In this document: one piece after another, positions 43,737 through 52,680 of the stretch
Numbering within the stretch: the stretch's first letter is position 1
How the letters are laid out: each line of letters opens with the position of its first letter
NCBI GenBank assembly: GCA_964563435.1
Contig: CAZLXI010000009.1
Coordinates: forward strand, 1 to 64,000
DNA: 64,000 nt
From: Leadbetterella sp964563435
GTDB lineage: Bacteria; Bacteroidota; Bacteroidia; Cytophagales; Spirosomataceae
Reading direction: 5' to 3'
Notes under the pieces: generated by a model
Told to the model about the DNA's origin: nothing
What the model saw: the letters and a program-made list of their open reading frames with translations, nothing else
The model's database searches: none
Made by a program: the position numbers and the translations under genes

Positions 43737-44416
43737 TGTCACGCAAAATAGCGATCATAGTAGCCAGTGGTACCGGCAGCCGCATGGGCGGGCAGATTCC
43801 CAAGCAGTTTCTGCCACTCAAAGGCAAGCCTGTGCTGGTCCATACGCTGGAAAAATTCCTGGATATCAGCGACTGTGAGATCATCCTGGCCCTGTCGGAA
43901 GAAGGGCTTGGTTACTGGGAGCCCATAGCAAGGGAATACCTGACTGATGGCTCCATTACCCTCGTTACAGGTGGTGAAACCCGTTTTCATTCCGTGAAAA
44001 ATGCATTGAGGGCTATTGAAGGAGACGGCGACGCCCTGGTGGCTATTCATGACGGGGTCCGGCCTTTCATCAGTCTGAACATTTTGCTGAACTCCTTTGT
44101 GGCGGCTGAACGCTTCGGGGCGGCAGTGACTTATATAGACAGTAAAGATTCCGTGAGGCTGGCAGAAGAGGGTAAGAACCGTGCATTAGACCGGAGAACC
44201 GTCAAGCTGATCCAGACCCCGCAGACTTTCCGCTTGTCGGTTCTGAGAGAGGCATTCGATGTGCCTTATGATGAACATTTTACCGATGACGCATCGGTAG
44301 TAGAGAACAGCGGACAGGCCATTCATTTAATCGAAGGGAGTTACGCTAATATCAAGATAACGACGCCTGAGGATCTGGCCCTGGGCGAGATCATTCTGAA
44401 TAAGCTTGAAAATTGA
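43736..44416 (+). CDS. ispD: 2-C-methyl-D-erythritol 4-phosphate cytidylyltransferase
   Basis: The 226-residue enzyme makes CDP-methylerythritol in the non-mevalonate isoprenoid pathway. The CTP loop is IVASGTGSRMGGQIPKQFL; VAIHDGVRPFIS and DSVRLA, RTVKLIQTPQTFRL, FTDDASVVE and IKITTPEDLALGE are the expected later motifs. It overlaps queA by one base at its start and meaB by 11 bases at its end. No signal peptide; cytoplasmic. Confidence 0.96.
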   Translation: MSRKIAIIVASGTGSRMGGQIPKQFLPLKGKPVLVHTLEKFLDISDCEIILALSEEGLGYWEPIAREYLTDGSITLVTGGETRFHSVKNALRAIEGDGDALVAIHDGVRPFISLNILLNSFVAAERFGAAVTYIDSKDSVRLAEEGKNRALDRRTVKLIQTPQTFRLSVLREAFDVPYDEHFTDDASVVENSGQAIHLIEGSYANIKITTPEDLALGEIILNKLEN

Positions 44417-45380
44417 TGCACTGAAAGAGGGAATCCTCAAAGGAGACCGGGTAGCGCTGGCCAAGGCCATTACCCTTACAGAAAGCCGGCTTGCCGCTGA
44501 CAGGAAGAAGGCTTTTGAGTTGATCAATGAACTGCTTCCTTTTAGCGGAAACAGCCTCAGGGTCGGGATCACGGGATCTCCGGGGATCGGGAAAAGTACC
44601 TTTATTGACGCGCTCGGCAACTTCCTGACCGAAAAAGGAATGAAAGTGGCCGTTCTCGCCATTGACCCTTCATCTTCGCTCAGCGGCGGCAGTATTCTGG
44701 GCGATAAGACCCGAATGGAGCGGCTGTCGGGCAATCCCCGTGCTTTTGTTCGTCCAAGCCCCTCTTCCGGTGAGCTGGGCGGCATAGGCCGCCATACGAG
44801 GGAGGCCATGTTACTCTGCGAAGCGGCCGGCTACGAGGTGGTTTTTATTGAGACGGTAGGAGTGGGGCAATCGGAAATCTCGGTGAGAGAAATAAGCGAC
44901 CTTTTTCTGCTGCTGACTATGACAGGTACCGGTGATGAACTGCAGGGAATTAAACGGGGCATCATGGAAGCTGTGGATATGGTGGTGGTGAACAAAGCCG
45001 ATCTTGCCGGGAAAGCGGCCTTGCAGTCGCTCACGGAAACGCTAAACTATGCTTTGCATCTTTTTACTGCCAAAGCCTCCGGTCAAAAAACCGAAGTGAT
45101 TCCCGTATCCGCCCTGAAAGGCAAGGGGATGAACGAGGTCTGGGTCGCCATAGAAAAGTACTTTACAGGCATCCGGGCCAACGGCTGGTTACAGGAAAAC
45201 CGCAATGCCCAAAAGATCCACTGGATGAAAGACACGCTGGATCACCTCATCCGTGCCTCCATCACAGAAAACCCCACCTTCCGTGCTGCACTTGAAAAAT
45301 ACGAGCAGGCGGTACGGAATAACGAGATGAGTCCTGACGAGGCTGCAGTTCGTGTTTTTCGTTGGGTGAATAATGGATAA
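44406..45380 (+). CDS. meaB: Methylmalonyl-CoA mutase-associated GTPase MeaB
   Basis: The start is a TTG at 44406 inside the end of ispD; no in-frame ATG fits, and the encoded N-terminus (MKIDALKEGILKGDRVALAK) aligns with MeaB. This 324-residue G3E GTPase protects and loads methylmalonyl-CoA mutase. Motifs are the P loop GSPGIGKSTF, DPSSSLSGGSILGDKTRM, FIETVGVGQSEI and VNKADL. The mutase genes are not in the window. Its stop codon is at the edge of a long palindromic element (45379-45517). Confidence 0.95.
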   Translation: MKIDALKEGILKGDRVALAKAITLTESRLAADRKKAFELINELLPFSGNSLRVGITGSPGIGKSTFIDALGNFLTEKGMKVAVLAIDPSSSLSGGSILGDKTRMERLSGNPRAFVRPSPSSGELGGIGRHTREAMLLCEAAGYEVVFIETVGVGQSEISVREISDLFLLLTMTGTGDELQGIKRGIMEAVDMVVVNKADLAGKAALQSLTETLNYALHLFTAKASGQKTEVIPVSALKGKGMNEVWVAIEKYFTGIRANGWLQENRNAQKIHWMKDTLDHLIRASITENPTFRAALEKYEQAVRNNEMSPDEAAVRVFRWVNNG

Positions 45381-45517
45381 CGGCTTCGCCTCATTTTTGA
45401 ACCATATTAGGCATATTAGTCATATAAGAAGTTAAGCATACAAGAAAAAACTTATATGTAAAGCTTATATGACTAATATGCCTAATATGGTTCAGAAGCA
45501 AGAAAGGCGAAGCCGTT
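45379..45517. repeat. Long palindromic element between meaB and pckA
   Basis: Inner arms of 31 bp are perfect complements (45398-45428 and 45464-45494, core GAACCATATTAGGCATATTA) around a 35-base loop. Outer arms AACGGCTTCGCCT (45379-45391) and AGGCGAAGCCGTT (45505-45517) add 13 bp and touch the stop codons of both convergent genes. It may work as a two-way terminator. Related elements lie at 49290-49365 and 50666-50825. Confidence 0.8.
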
Positions 45518-47049
45518 TAATTTTTTACCCCGGCCACTACCTCTTCCGCATCTTCCCGCTTAAACCGGTCAAAATTTTGTTTAAACAATTCTGCCAGCTT
45601 CCTGCTCTCGGCCTCGTATTGCTCCTTGTCGGCCCAGGTATTGGCCGGGTTCAGCAGGGTAGAGGGTACTCCCGGGCAGCACAGGGGCATTTCGAGGTCA
45701 AAGACCGGATGCGTATGGGTGATCACGTCCTTCAGGTTGTCGTTTAAAACGGCCTTGATCATGGCCCGGGTGTAGCTCAGCTTTATCCGTTCCCCGATGC
45801 CGTATCCGCCGCCGGTCCAGCCGGTGTTCACCATCCAGACACTGACATTATCGTGGCATATCTTTTCTTTCAGCATTTCAGCATACACCTGCGGCGCCAA
45901 AGGCAGGAAGGGTGCGCCGAAGCAGGTGCTGAAGGTAGGCCGGGGTTCTTTTACCCCTTCTTCCGTGCCCGCTATTCTCGCCGTGTAACCGCTCAGGAAG
46001 AAAAACATGGCCTGCTCAGGTGAAAGCCGGCTTAAGGGCGGCAATACCCCGAAAGCATCACAGGTAAGGAAGAAGATATGACGCGGATTCCCCGCTAACG
46101 AGGGGATGACCGCGTTCTCAATGTATTCCAGGGGGTAGCTCACCCGCGTATTCTCAGTAAGCGACCGGTCGGCATAATTGATCCGGTTGCTCCCTTCCAT
46201 GAAGGTGACATTCTCTACAAGCGCATGATCTCTTATCGCCTGATAGATCTGCGGTTCTTTTTCCGGTGAGAGGTCGATCACCTTGGCATAGCATCCACCT
46301 TCGATATTGAAGACGCCTGTGTCGGTCCAGGCGTGCTCGTCATCGCCGATCAATCTCCGCTCGGGGTCGGCACTGAGTGTGGTTTTACCGGTCCCACTCA
46401 GGCCAAAGAACAGGGCTACGTCGCCATTCGGCCCCTGGTTAGCGCTGCAATGCATGGTCAGTACATTTTTTTCTATGGGAAGAAGGTAGTTGATGACGGT
46501 GAACATCCCTTTTTTGATCTCACCCGTGTAGCCCGTACCGCCGATCAGTATGGTCTTATGCGCCAGGGAGATCACTGCAAAATTTTCCTGGCGGGTACCG
46601 TGGATTTCCGGGTCGGCCAGGAAGCCGGGCGCCTGGATGATGGTCCACTCCGGATTAAAGGGCTGTCCGGCGGCCGGCCGTATGAACATATTGCAGACAA
46701 AAAGATTGCTGTCAGGCCACTCATTGATACAGGTAGCCGCAATCCGGTATTCCGGATCCGCTCCTGCATAAACCTCCTGCTGCCATACTTCTTCTTTCTG
46801 TTCGAGGTAGGAAAAAAGGTCTTCCCTGAGCTTCAGAAAGTGTTCCTCCTCTATGGGAATGTTGAAGTCGTTCCAGTCGATGTTCCCGGCAGAAGCTTCC
46901 TCCCGGACAAAAAACTTGTCTTTCGGGCTCCTGCCGGTAAACTTTCCGGTGCTGACTACCAGTACGCCGCTCCGGCTGAGGGTCGCCCGTCCGAGGCGGA
47001 GACATTGCTGTTTGAGTTCTTCGGGTGGAAGGTTTTTGTGAATGTTCAT
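45517..47049 (-). CDS. pckA: Phosphoenolpyruvate carboxykinase (ATP)
   Basis: This 510-residue enzyme converts oxaloacetate and ATP to phosphoenolpyruvate, CO2 and ADP, the first committed step of gluconeogenesis. Key motifs are SGVLVVSTGKFTGRSPKDKF, the kinase-1a loop GLSGTGKTTLSADPERRLIG, DDEHAWTDTGVFNIEGGCYAK, TCDAFGVLPPLSRL and WMVNTGWTGGGYG. It is about 20 residues shorter than usual at the N-terminus, but NLPPEEL is the normal beginning of the fold. The leader has a hairpin at 47078-47112. It converges with meaB. Confidence 0.96.
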   Translation of the reverse strand: MNIHKNLPPEELKQQCLRLGRATLSRSGVLVVSTGKFTGRSPKDKFFVREEASAGNIDWNDFNIPIEEEHFLKLREDLFSYLEQKEEVWQQEVYAGADPEYRIAATCINEWPDSNLFVCNMFIRPAAGQPFNPEWTIIQAPGFLADPEIHGTRQENFAVISLAHKTILIGGTGYTGEIKKGMFTVINYLLPIEKNVLTMHCSANQGPNGDVALFFGLSGTGKTTLSADPERRLIGDDEHAWTDTGVFNIEGGCYAKVIDLSPEKEPQIYQAIRDHALVENVTFMEGSNRINYADRSLTENTRVSYPLEYIENAVIPSLAGNPRHIFFLTCDAFGVLPPLSRLSPEQAMFFFLSGYTARIAGTEEGVKEPRPTFSTCFGAPFLPLAPQVYAEMLKEKICHDNVSVWMVNTGWTGGGYGIGERIKLSYTRAMIKAVLNDNLKDVITHTHPVFDLEMPLCCPGVPSTLLNPANTWADKEQYEAESRKLAELFKQNFDRFKREDAEEVVAGVKN

Positions 47050-47077
47050 GGTGCCTGTTGATTAAATTAGGATTTGA

Positions 47078-47112
47078 GCCCTTTAATCCCCAATTTTGGC
47101 GGATCAAAGGGC
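47078..47112 (-). promoter_or_regulatory. Leader hairpin upstream of pckA
   Basis: GCCCTTTAATCC (47078-47089) and GGATCAAAGGGC (47101-47112) pair over 12 bp; the one mismatch in DNA is a G-U pair in the minus-strand RNA. It lies 29 bases before the start codon and downstream of a TAAATTTG (minus) -7-like box at 47154-47161. It could affect pckA translation. The rest of 47113-47328 is AT-rich spacer with no gene. Confidence 0.35.
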
Positions 47113-47328
47113 CTTATCCCGGTTGATTTTGTTGATGAAATATTTGTTTTGTGCAAATTTACACAAAAATATCTTCAATGGTTGCTATAGCAATAATTAA
47201 AATAATTTATTAATTATTCTATATTTACATTTTATAATATATTGATATATAGTTTAATGTGTTTTTTGTTGTAGAATAGTTTTGTTTTATGTTGCAATTT
47301 TTTCTTAGATAAGTCTAAAATTTGGTTT

Positions 47329-48648
47329 ATGAGAAAAATTATAAAATATGTTTTGGCGGTCTTCGTACTTCTCGTACTTCTGGTGGTACTGATGGTGCAG
47401 TGGATCGACCGAACGCCTTACACCGAAACCCTGCATTATAAAGCATGGAAAGATCAGGCATGGAATCTCCCGGTAGAAAAGGGAACACTCAGGATCGGCT
47501 GGGCTATTGAAAACATAACTCCTTCCGAACCGGTGCCTTTGGCTGGTTACGGCAAACGGCGGGGGCGTCATTATGAATCGGTGCATGATTCGGTATATGT
47601 CAGGTCGGTGGCTTTGGAGATTGGAGCCGGAAAGGTATTTTTTGTGTCAGCAGACCTGCTTTTTATCCCCCCGAAGGTGGTGGAAGCGGTGGAAAGGAAG
47701 TTGAAGAACCGGGGAACTACGTTAAAAGACATCCACTTTTCCGCCACCCACAGCCACAGCAGTATCGGGGGGTGGGAAAGTACGCTCACCGGCGAACTGT
47801 TTGGCGGGAAATACGATCCCGCAGTGGTGGAGTTTCTCGCAGAACGGTTTTGCCGCGCCATCCTGGCCTCAGCCGGAGACCTCAGCGAAGGTAGTGTAAG
47901 CTATTCGGAAGTGGTGGACGAAGACGATGTACGCTACCGGCTTAACCTGCCCGGCGGAGTACGCGATAAGGAGATCCGGGCGCTGAGCTTTACCAAGACA
48001 AGCGGTGAAAAGGCTTACCTCATCACTTATTCCGCGCACAGTACTACGCTGGGCGACGGTAACCTGCAATTATCGAGGGATTATTCCGGTGTTCTGGTTG
48101 ATTCGCTGCGGCCGGCATTTGCCCTGTATATGGCCGGGGCTGTGGCGGGGATGGGCCCCGTGGAAAGAGGAGTAACCGAGTTTGACGAGGCGCGAAATCA
48201 GGGACTGAGCGTCCTCTATCATTTCAATCAACGAAAGGAAGTGCCGCTGGGAGACACGCTTGTGTCCGCGCTGATCCGGGTACCTTTGCCGGAACCCGGC
48301 GCCCGGATGACCCGGAACCTGGCCCTGAGGCCCTGGCTGTTCAAGCGCCTATTTGGAGACTACCAGGCATACATTAAAGTGACAAAGGTAGGAAATGCCC
48401 TGCTACTGGGTATGCCGGCCGATTTTTCGGGGGAGATTATGGTGGAGCTGGATGAATATGCCCGCAGAAAGGGGCTGAACCTTATCATTACCAGCTTTAA
48501 CGGGGGGTATGTAGGCTATATTACAGCCGATAAGCTGTACGATTCGGGGCACTATGAAACGGTGACCATGTCGTGGTACGGTTACCAGAGCGGGGGGTAT
48601 TTCACGAAGATCTCCGAGGATATTATAGACCGGGTGGCGGATAAATAA
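47329..48648 (+). CDS. Neutral ceramidase-like membrane-anchored hydrolase
   Basis: The 439-residue protein starts with one N-terminal membrane segment (IIKYVLAVFVLLVLLVVLMVQW), then matches the N-terminal domain of neutral/alkaline ceramidases: LRIGWAIENITPSEPVPLAGYG, FVSADLLFIPPKVVEAV and the zinc-binding HFSATHSHSSIGGW, with a later ITYSAHSTTLG. True ceramidases cleave the amide bond of ceramides; many bacterial members have other or unknown substrates. The C-terminal half of full-length ceramidases is missing, which is usual for this shorter group. It is divergent from pckA. Confidence 0.82.
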   Translation: MRKIIKYVLAVFVLLVLLVVLMVQWIDRTPYTETLHYKAWKDQAWNLPVEKGTLRIGWAIENITPSEPVPLAGYGKRRGRHYESVHDSVYVRSVALEIGAGKVFFVSADLLFIPPKVVEAVERKLKNRGTTLKDIHFSATHSHSSIGGWESTLTGELFGGKYDPAVVEFLAERFCRAILASAGDLSEGSVSYSEVVDEDDVRYRLNLPGGVRDKEIRALSFTKTSGEKAYLITYSAHSTTLGDGNLQLSRDYSGVLVDSLRPAFALYMAGAVAGMGPVERGVTEFDEARNQGLSVLYHFNQRKEVPLGDTLVSALIRVPLPEPGARMTRNLALRPWLFKRLFGDYQAYIKVTKVGNALLLGMPADFSGEIMVELDEYARRKGLNLIITSFNGGYVGYITADKLYDSGHYETVTMSWYGYQSGGYFTKISEDIIDRVADK

Positions 48649-48653
48649 ATTTT

Positions 48654-48725
48654 TCTCACAGATAACACGGATTGACACAGATGATTAATTTTACCTATCC
48701 GCGTAAATCCGTGTTATCTGTGAGA
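48654..48725. repeat. 20-bp perfect inverted repeat after ceramidase-like gene
   Basis: TCTCACAGATAACACGGATT (48654-48673) is perfectly complementary to the sequence at 48706-48725, with a 32-base centre holding ACACAGATGATTAA. I have met similar ACAGATAACACGGATTAACACAG strings between genes of other Bacteroidota, so it is probably a dispersed repeat that may also end transcription. Confidence 0.75.
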
Positions 48726-48751
48726 GAAAACAATAAACAAATTATATACAC

Positions 48752-49291
48752 ATGAGAATTGAAATCATATCCGGTAGTCCGCGTGAGGCCAGTATAACGG
48801 TTCGTATAGCAAAACATTTATACCAGATACTCAAGGAGAAGGAAGGGGTAGATGTAGGATTGATCGATATGCGGGACTACGCCCTGCCATTTGTACAGAC
48901 GGTATGGTCCACCCGCGAGAAAGTTCCGGCTGAATTCAAAGAGCTGGGTGACCGGATCTTTTCAGCCGGTGCCTTTATCCTGGTTTCGCCGGAGTACAAC
49001 GGCGGCTACTCTCCCGCATTAAAAAACCTGCTGGACCATTTCCCCAAGCATAGCCGTAAAGCGTTCGGTATTGCCACCGGTACTGACGGTGCCTTAGGCG
49101 CCATGCGGTCAGCTCAGCAGCTGATCCAGATGGTAGCGGCCTTTTTCGGTATCCTGAGCCCGCGCCTGCTGATCACCCCGCATGCTGATAAGAAATTTGA
49201 TACGGAAGGACGCCTGCTTGACCCGGATTTTCAGAAATCAGTCGATATCTTTGTGGAGGAGTTTTTATGGTTGGTACAGAAGCTTAATTAA
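48752..49291 (+). CDS. NADPH-dependent FMN reductase family protein
   Basis: The 179-residue flavodoxin-like protein has the FMN phosphate loop SGSPREASITVRIAK near the N-terminus and the VSPEYNGGYSPALKNLLDH motif of the YieF/SsuE family, followed by GIATGTDGALGAMRS. Members reduce FMN, quinones or azo dyes with NAD(P)H; the substrate cannot be told. It is single, between two palindromic elements. Confidence 0.88.
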   Translation: MRIEIISGSPREASITVRIAKHLYQILKEKEGVDVGLIDMRDYALPFVQTVWSTREKVPAEFKELGDRIFSAGAFILVSPEYNGGYSPALKNLLDHFPKHSRKAFGIATGTDGALGAMRSAQQLIQMVAAFFGILSPRLLITPHADKKFDTEGRLLDPDFQKSVDIFVEEFLWLVQKLN

Positions 49292-49365
49292 ACCATATAA
49301 GGCATATAAGTTCATATAAGTTTTTTATATTATTCTTATATGAACTTATATGCCTTATATGGTTT
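49290..49365. repeat. 31-bp-armed palindromic element
   Basis: Arms at 49290-49320 and 49335-49365 are perfect complements over 31 bp (core AACCATATAAGGCATATA), with a 14-base T-rich loop. A GGCGAAGCC string follows at 49377-49385, as in the element at 45379-45517. The left arm begins at the stop of the FMN reductase gene. Confidence 0.8.
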
Positions 49366-49398
49366 TAAAAAAACAAGGCGAAGCCTATTACAATTCAT

Positions 49399-50658
49399 AT
49401 GAAAAAAATATTCGGATCACTGGTGATCTTATTCGTTGGTTCTTTAGCTGCCGGAGCGCAGGATCAGGTAGTGGCCGTGCCTTTGCAGGGGAACGGATGG
49501 TTTTGTCATCCTTCTGTAGAAGGCCAGCAGAAATTCGGTAAGAACGACCTGCAGGGCTGGACAGAAGCAGACGGTGACGTATGCGTATTCTTTAGTATAA
49601 ATACCCCGGGTGTCGTTCAGCTGGGGCTTATGGCCAAAGGCCACTCTGAGGTTTCGGTGACCCTGAACGGCGAAACCCGTACCGTGCAGGTGAAGCATCC
49701 GGATTTTACGAAGATCCCGGCAGGGACCTTTAAAGTGGAAAATCCCGGCTACCAGAAAGTGACGATCCGCAGTAAAGGAGGAGTAGATATCACCGACCTG
49801 CTGGTAGAAGGTGAAGGGTTGGGTCAGGGAATCACTTACGTAAAAGACGACTTTTATTGGGGAAGGCGGGGGCCTTCCGTTCACCTCCGTTACGATATGC
49901 CGGAAGACCTCAACATCCGCTGGATCTATAACGAGATAACGGTGCCAGAACATAACGATATTCACGGAAGCTACTATATGGCCAACGGCTTTGCAGAAGG
50001 GTATTTCGGGATCCAGGTCAATTCAGCGAGCGAAAGAAGGGTACTGTTTTCGGTATGGAGCCCGTTTAACACCGATGATCCGAAAAGTATCCCGGAAGAC
50101 CAGCGAATCGTTTTGCTGAAGAAGGGGGAAGGGGTGCACACCGGTGAATTTGGTAATGAGGGCAGCGGCGGACAAAGCTATAAACGGTTCAACTGGAAGG
50201 TGGGCAATACATACGGCTTCCTGACGAGGATCGAACCCTCTGTGGTACAGGGCAGCACGGAATATACATCCTGGTTTTTCGCTCCCGAAACGGGCAAATG
50301 GGAGCTCATCGCTTCCTTTCGAAGGCCCGTTACGGTTACTTATGCCAAACGCTTTCATTCTTTCCTCGAAAATTTTATTACCGGCACGGGACATATCCGG
50401 CGTGAAGTGTCGTTTTCCAATCAATGGGTATGTGATGTCAATGGCGAATGGACGGAGCTGAATCGCGCGCACTACACCGCCGATGCTACCGCCCGGAAAG
50501 GGAACCGGATCGACTATGCGGCCGGAGTGAAGAACGGAAAATTTTACCTGGCCAACTGCGGGTTTTTCTCACCCCATGTGCCGTATAACACCTCTTTTGA
50601 AAGAAGTGCCGGCAACACCCCGCCCGAGATTGACCTCGAAGCGATCGAAAAACTGTAA
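49399..50658 (+). CDS. DUF3472 protein with N-terminal DUF5077-like domain
   Basis: The 419-residue protein has a signal peptide (MKKIFGSLVILFVGSLAAGAQ). Residues about 22-145 match the DUF5077 beta domain (VPLQGNGWFCHPS, FFSINTPGVVQLGLMAKG), and about 150-400 match DUF3472 (YVKDDFYWGRRGPSVHLRYD, YFGIQVNSASERRVLFSVWS, WKVGNTYGFLTRIEPSV, FLENFITGTGHIRREVSF). The pair is common in Bacteroidota, and its role, perhaps sugar binding outside the cell, is not established. Confidence 0.88.
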   Translation: MKKIFGSLVILFVGSLAAGAQDQVVAVPLQGNGWFCHPSVEGQQKFGKNDLQGWTEADGDVCVFFSINTPGVVQLGLMAKGHSEVSVTLNGETRTVQVKHPDFTKIPAGTFKVENPGYQKVTIRSKGGVDITDLLVEGEGLGQGITYVKDDFYWGRRGPSVHLRYDMPEDLNIRWIYNEITVPEHNDIHGSYYMANGFAEGYFGIQVNSASERRVLFSVWSPFNTDDPKSIPEDQRIVLLKKGEGVHTGEFGNEGSGGQSYKRFNWKVGNTYGFLTRIEPSVVQGSTEYTSWFFAPETGKWELIASFRRPVTVTYAKRFHSFLENFITGTGHIRREVSFSNQWVCDVNGEWTELNRAHYTADATARKGNRIDYAAGVKNGKFYLANCGFFSPHVPYNTSFERSAGNTPPEIDLEAIEKL

Positions 50659-50665
50659 ATGTTAT

Positions 50666-50825
50666 AACCATATAAGGCATATAAATAAACTAAAAGTTAA
50701 AAACTAAAAACTAAAAGCGGCCGCCGCTGCGGTTGCGGTACATTAGCTTATATTTAGAAGAATGTCCCTTAACTGTTCACTATTAGTTTTTCACTGTTCA
50801 CTGAAAATTATTGCCTTATATGGTT
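50666..50825. repeat. Disrupted palindromic element with mosaic centre
   Basis: AACCATATAAGGC (50666-50678) pairs with GCCTTATATGGTT (50813-50825), the same arms as at 49290 but shortened. The centre is a mosaic: AACTAAAAACT-type repeats, a GC-rich block GCGGCCGCCGCTGCGG near 50717, and AACTGTTCAC strings. The spacer 50659-50919 contains no gene. Confidence 0.6.
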
Positions 50826-50919
50826 CAATTTAACCGGTCATACAGTTTTGAAACTGCCGCGAAACTGTATATCTTTAAGTTTTGTTATAAGATAAATTGA
50901 TAAATCTAAATTTGAAAAG

Positions 50920-51627
50920 ATGATTGGATTATTTGTTATTGGTATTGTTTTTATGCTGATTGGTTCGCTGGTTTCCAGCCGCCTCAAGAGTAAGTTTACC
51001 CAGTATTCCCGGGTTGGGCTTTCTAACGGGCTTAGCGGTGAACAGATAGCCCGGAAAATGTTGAATGATAACGGAATATATGATGTACAGATTACGCAGG
51101 TAGACGGTCAGCTTACCGATCATTACAATCCGCTGAATAAGACAGTGAACCTGAGTTCTGACGTATATCATGGCCGGAGTGCGGCATCGGCTGCCGTGGC
51201 AGCCCATGAAGTGGGCCACGCGGTTCAGCATGCCACCGCCTATGCGGCATTGAAGATGCGTTCGGCCATGGTGCCTGCGGTGAACATTGCCTCACGGGTG
51301 ATGGGTATGGCCAATATGTTCCTGATGTTTGGCGGTATCGCCATGATGTCTCAGAATAACCCTTTGGGAAATACCCTCCTGATCATCCTGATCGTGGCTA
51401 ATCTTGCCCTTGCGTTGTTTGCCCTGATCACCCTTCCGGTGGAATTTGACGCCAGCAAGCGCGCGCTCGTATGGATGGAAAACCGCAATGTGGTCAACCA
51501 GCGCGAGCACGCCATGGCCAAAGACGCCCTCAAATGGGCTGCCATGACCTATGTGGTTGGCGCTGCTGCAGCTATAGCGAATCTGCTGTATTTTGTGATG
51601 ATATTTCTGGGCCGGCGGGACGACTGA
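50920..51627 (+). CDS. Membrane zinc metallopeptidase (Zn_peptidase_2)
   Basis: The 235-residue protein matches the neutral zinc metallopeptidase family of PF04298. It has an N-terminal membrane helix, the AAHEVGHAVQHA motif (HExxH at 96-100) and hydrophobic segments at about 120-140, 145-170 and 205-230. DHYNPLNKTVNLSSDVYHG just before the motif is typical. It is probably an inner-membrane protease; substrates unknown. It ends just before a 14-bp tandem repeat. Confidence 0.9.
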   Translation: MIGLFVIGIVFMLIGSLVSSRLKSKFTQYSRVGLSNGLSGEQIARKMLNDNGIYDVQITQVDGQLTDHYNPLNKTVNLSSDVYHGRSAASAAVAAHEVGHAVQHATAYAALKMRSAMVPAVNIASRVMGMANMFLMFGGIAMMSQNNPLGNTLLIILIVANLALALFALITLPVEFDASKRALVWMENRNVVNQREHAMAKDALKWAAMTYVVGAAAAIANLLYFVMIFLGRRDD

Positions 51628-51710
51628 TGTTAATGCTAAATGCTGAATTGTGAATGCTGATTGAGCGTATTGTAATGGATTGTCAATAATTTCGTCTTTT
51701 ATTCATCAGT

Positions 51711-51937
51711 CACCATTAACAATTCACCATTAACAATTCACCATTAACAATTCACCATTAACAATTCANNNNNNNNNNNNNNNNNNNNNNNNNNNNNNNN
51801 NNNNNNNNNNNNNNNNNNNNNNNNNNNNNNNNNNNNNNNNNNNNNNNNNNNNNNNNNNNNNNNNNNNNCATTAACAATTCACCATTAACAATTCACCATT
51901 AACAATTCACCATTAACAATTCACCATTAACAATTCA
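51711..51937. repeat. 14-bp tandem repeat around an assembly gap
   Basis: The unit CACCATTAACAATT repeats without change from 51711 to the gap (51769-51868, exactly 100 Ns) and goes on from 51869 to about 51937. The true copy number is unknown, since 100 Ns is a common placeholder. The upstream spacer has related scraps such as TTAATGCTAAATGCTGAATT. It separates two convergent genes. Confidence 0.9.
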
Positions 51938-51943
51938 GCATTA

Positions 51944-52678
51944 TTACGGTGTTTTGACCACCGCCACTCTCTTCAAAAATTCCTGTTTCCTGTTCTGGGG
52001 AATAGGAATTTTTTCTTTGTGGTCTTTGAGGTAGATATATGCTGTATCGAAGCGGTCAAGGAAGTGCAGGTTGATCACATACGAGCGGGATACCTGGAAG
52101 AACGACACAGAGTCGAAAAACTGGGTCAGGTAGCCGATGTTCATGGTAAACTTATAGGGCAGAACGCGGCCTCTGATATAAATATTGACATAAGAACCGT
52201 CGGCTTTTAAAAATGCTACATCCTGTTTTTGAATGCATTGGTACCCTCTTTCGTAGGGAAGAAAAAGAGAGTCGGAAGCCAGGGGGTCAGCGCTGACGGC
52301 CTGGTTTCCTTTGAAGTTGCGATAGGCGAGGTCGATCTGGAACGCCAGTTCTTTCGGCCGGTAGGGCTTTAGCAGATAAGCAGCGGGGTGGGTGTCCCTG
52401 GCTTCCTTATAGGTGACAGGATCGGCATTAGCGGTCAGGAAAACAAAAGGAACATTAAAACCGCTGTTAAGAAAGGTGGCTACATCCACACCTCCCAGGG
52501 GTGAATTCTTCAAATGGATGTCGATCAGCGCTATATCGGGAATATGGAGATCAAGCAGCTCTTTTACCTCTTTAAGATTTCGGGCAATGCCGGTCACCGT
52601 GTAATGGTATTTTTCCAGGGTTTCTTTCAGGTCGGTGGCTGTGATCAGTTCGTCTTCTACAATCAGTATTTTGAGCAT
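51944..52678 (-). CDS. LytTR-family response regulator
   Basis: The 244-residue protein has a receiver domain (1-125) with acidic residues VEDE near 7-10, phosphorylatable Asp53 in LIDIHLK, and LLKPYRPKEL with the conserved Lys; then a LytTR DNA-binding domain (about 145-240, ADGSYVNIYIRG, FFQVSRSYVINLHFLDRFD). It lies 2 bases after the histidine kinase gene on the same strand, so the two form a two-component pair. The target genes are not evident. Confidence 0.93.
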   Translation of the reverse strand: MLKILIVEDELITATDLKETLEKYHYTVTGIARNLKEVKELLDLHIPDIALIDIHLKNSPLGGVDVATFLNSGFNVPFVFLTANADPVTYKEARDTHPAAYLLKPYRPKELAFQIDLAYRNFKGNQAVSADPLASDSLFLPYERGYQCIQKQDVAFLKADGSYVNIYIRGRVLPYKFTMNIGYLTQFFDSVSFFQVSRSYVINLHFLDRFDTAYIYLKDHKEKIPIPQNRKQEFLKRVAVVKTP

Positions 52679-52680
52679 AA

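Noticed and set aside
51711..51937. CRISPR array
   Set aside because: The 14-bp units are directly adjacent without spacers and no cas gene is in the window.
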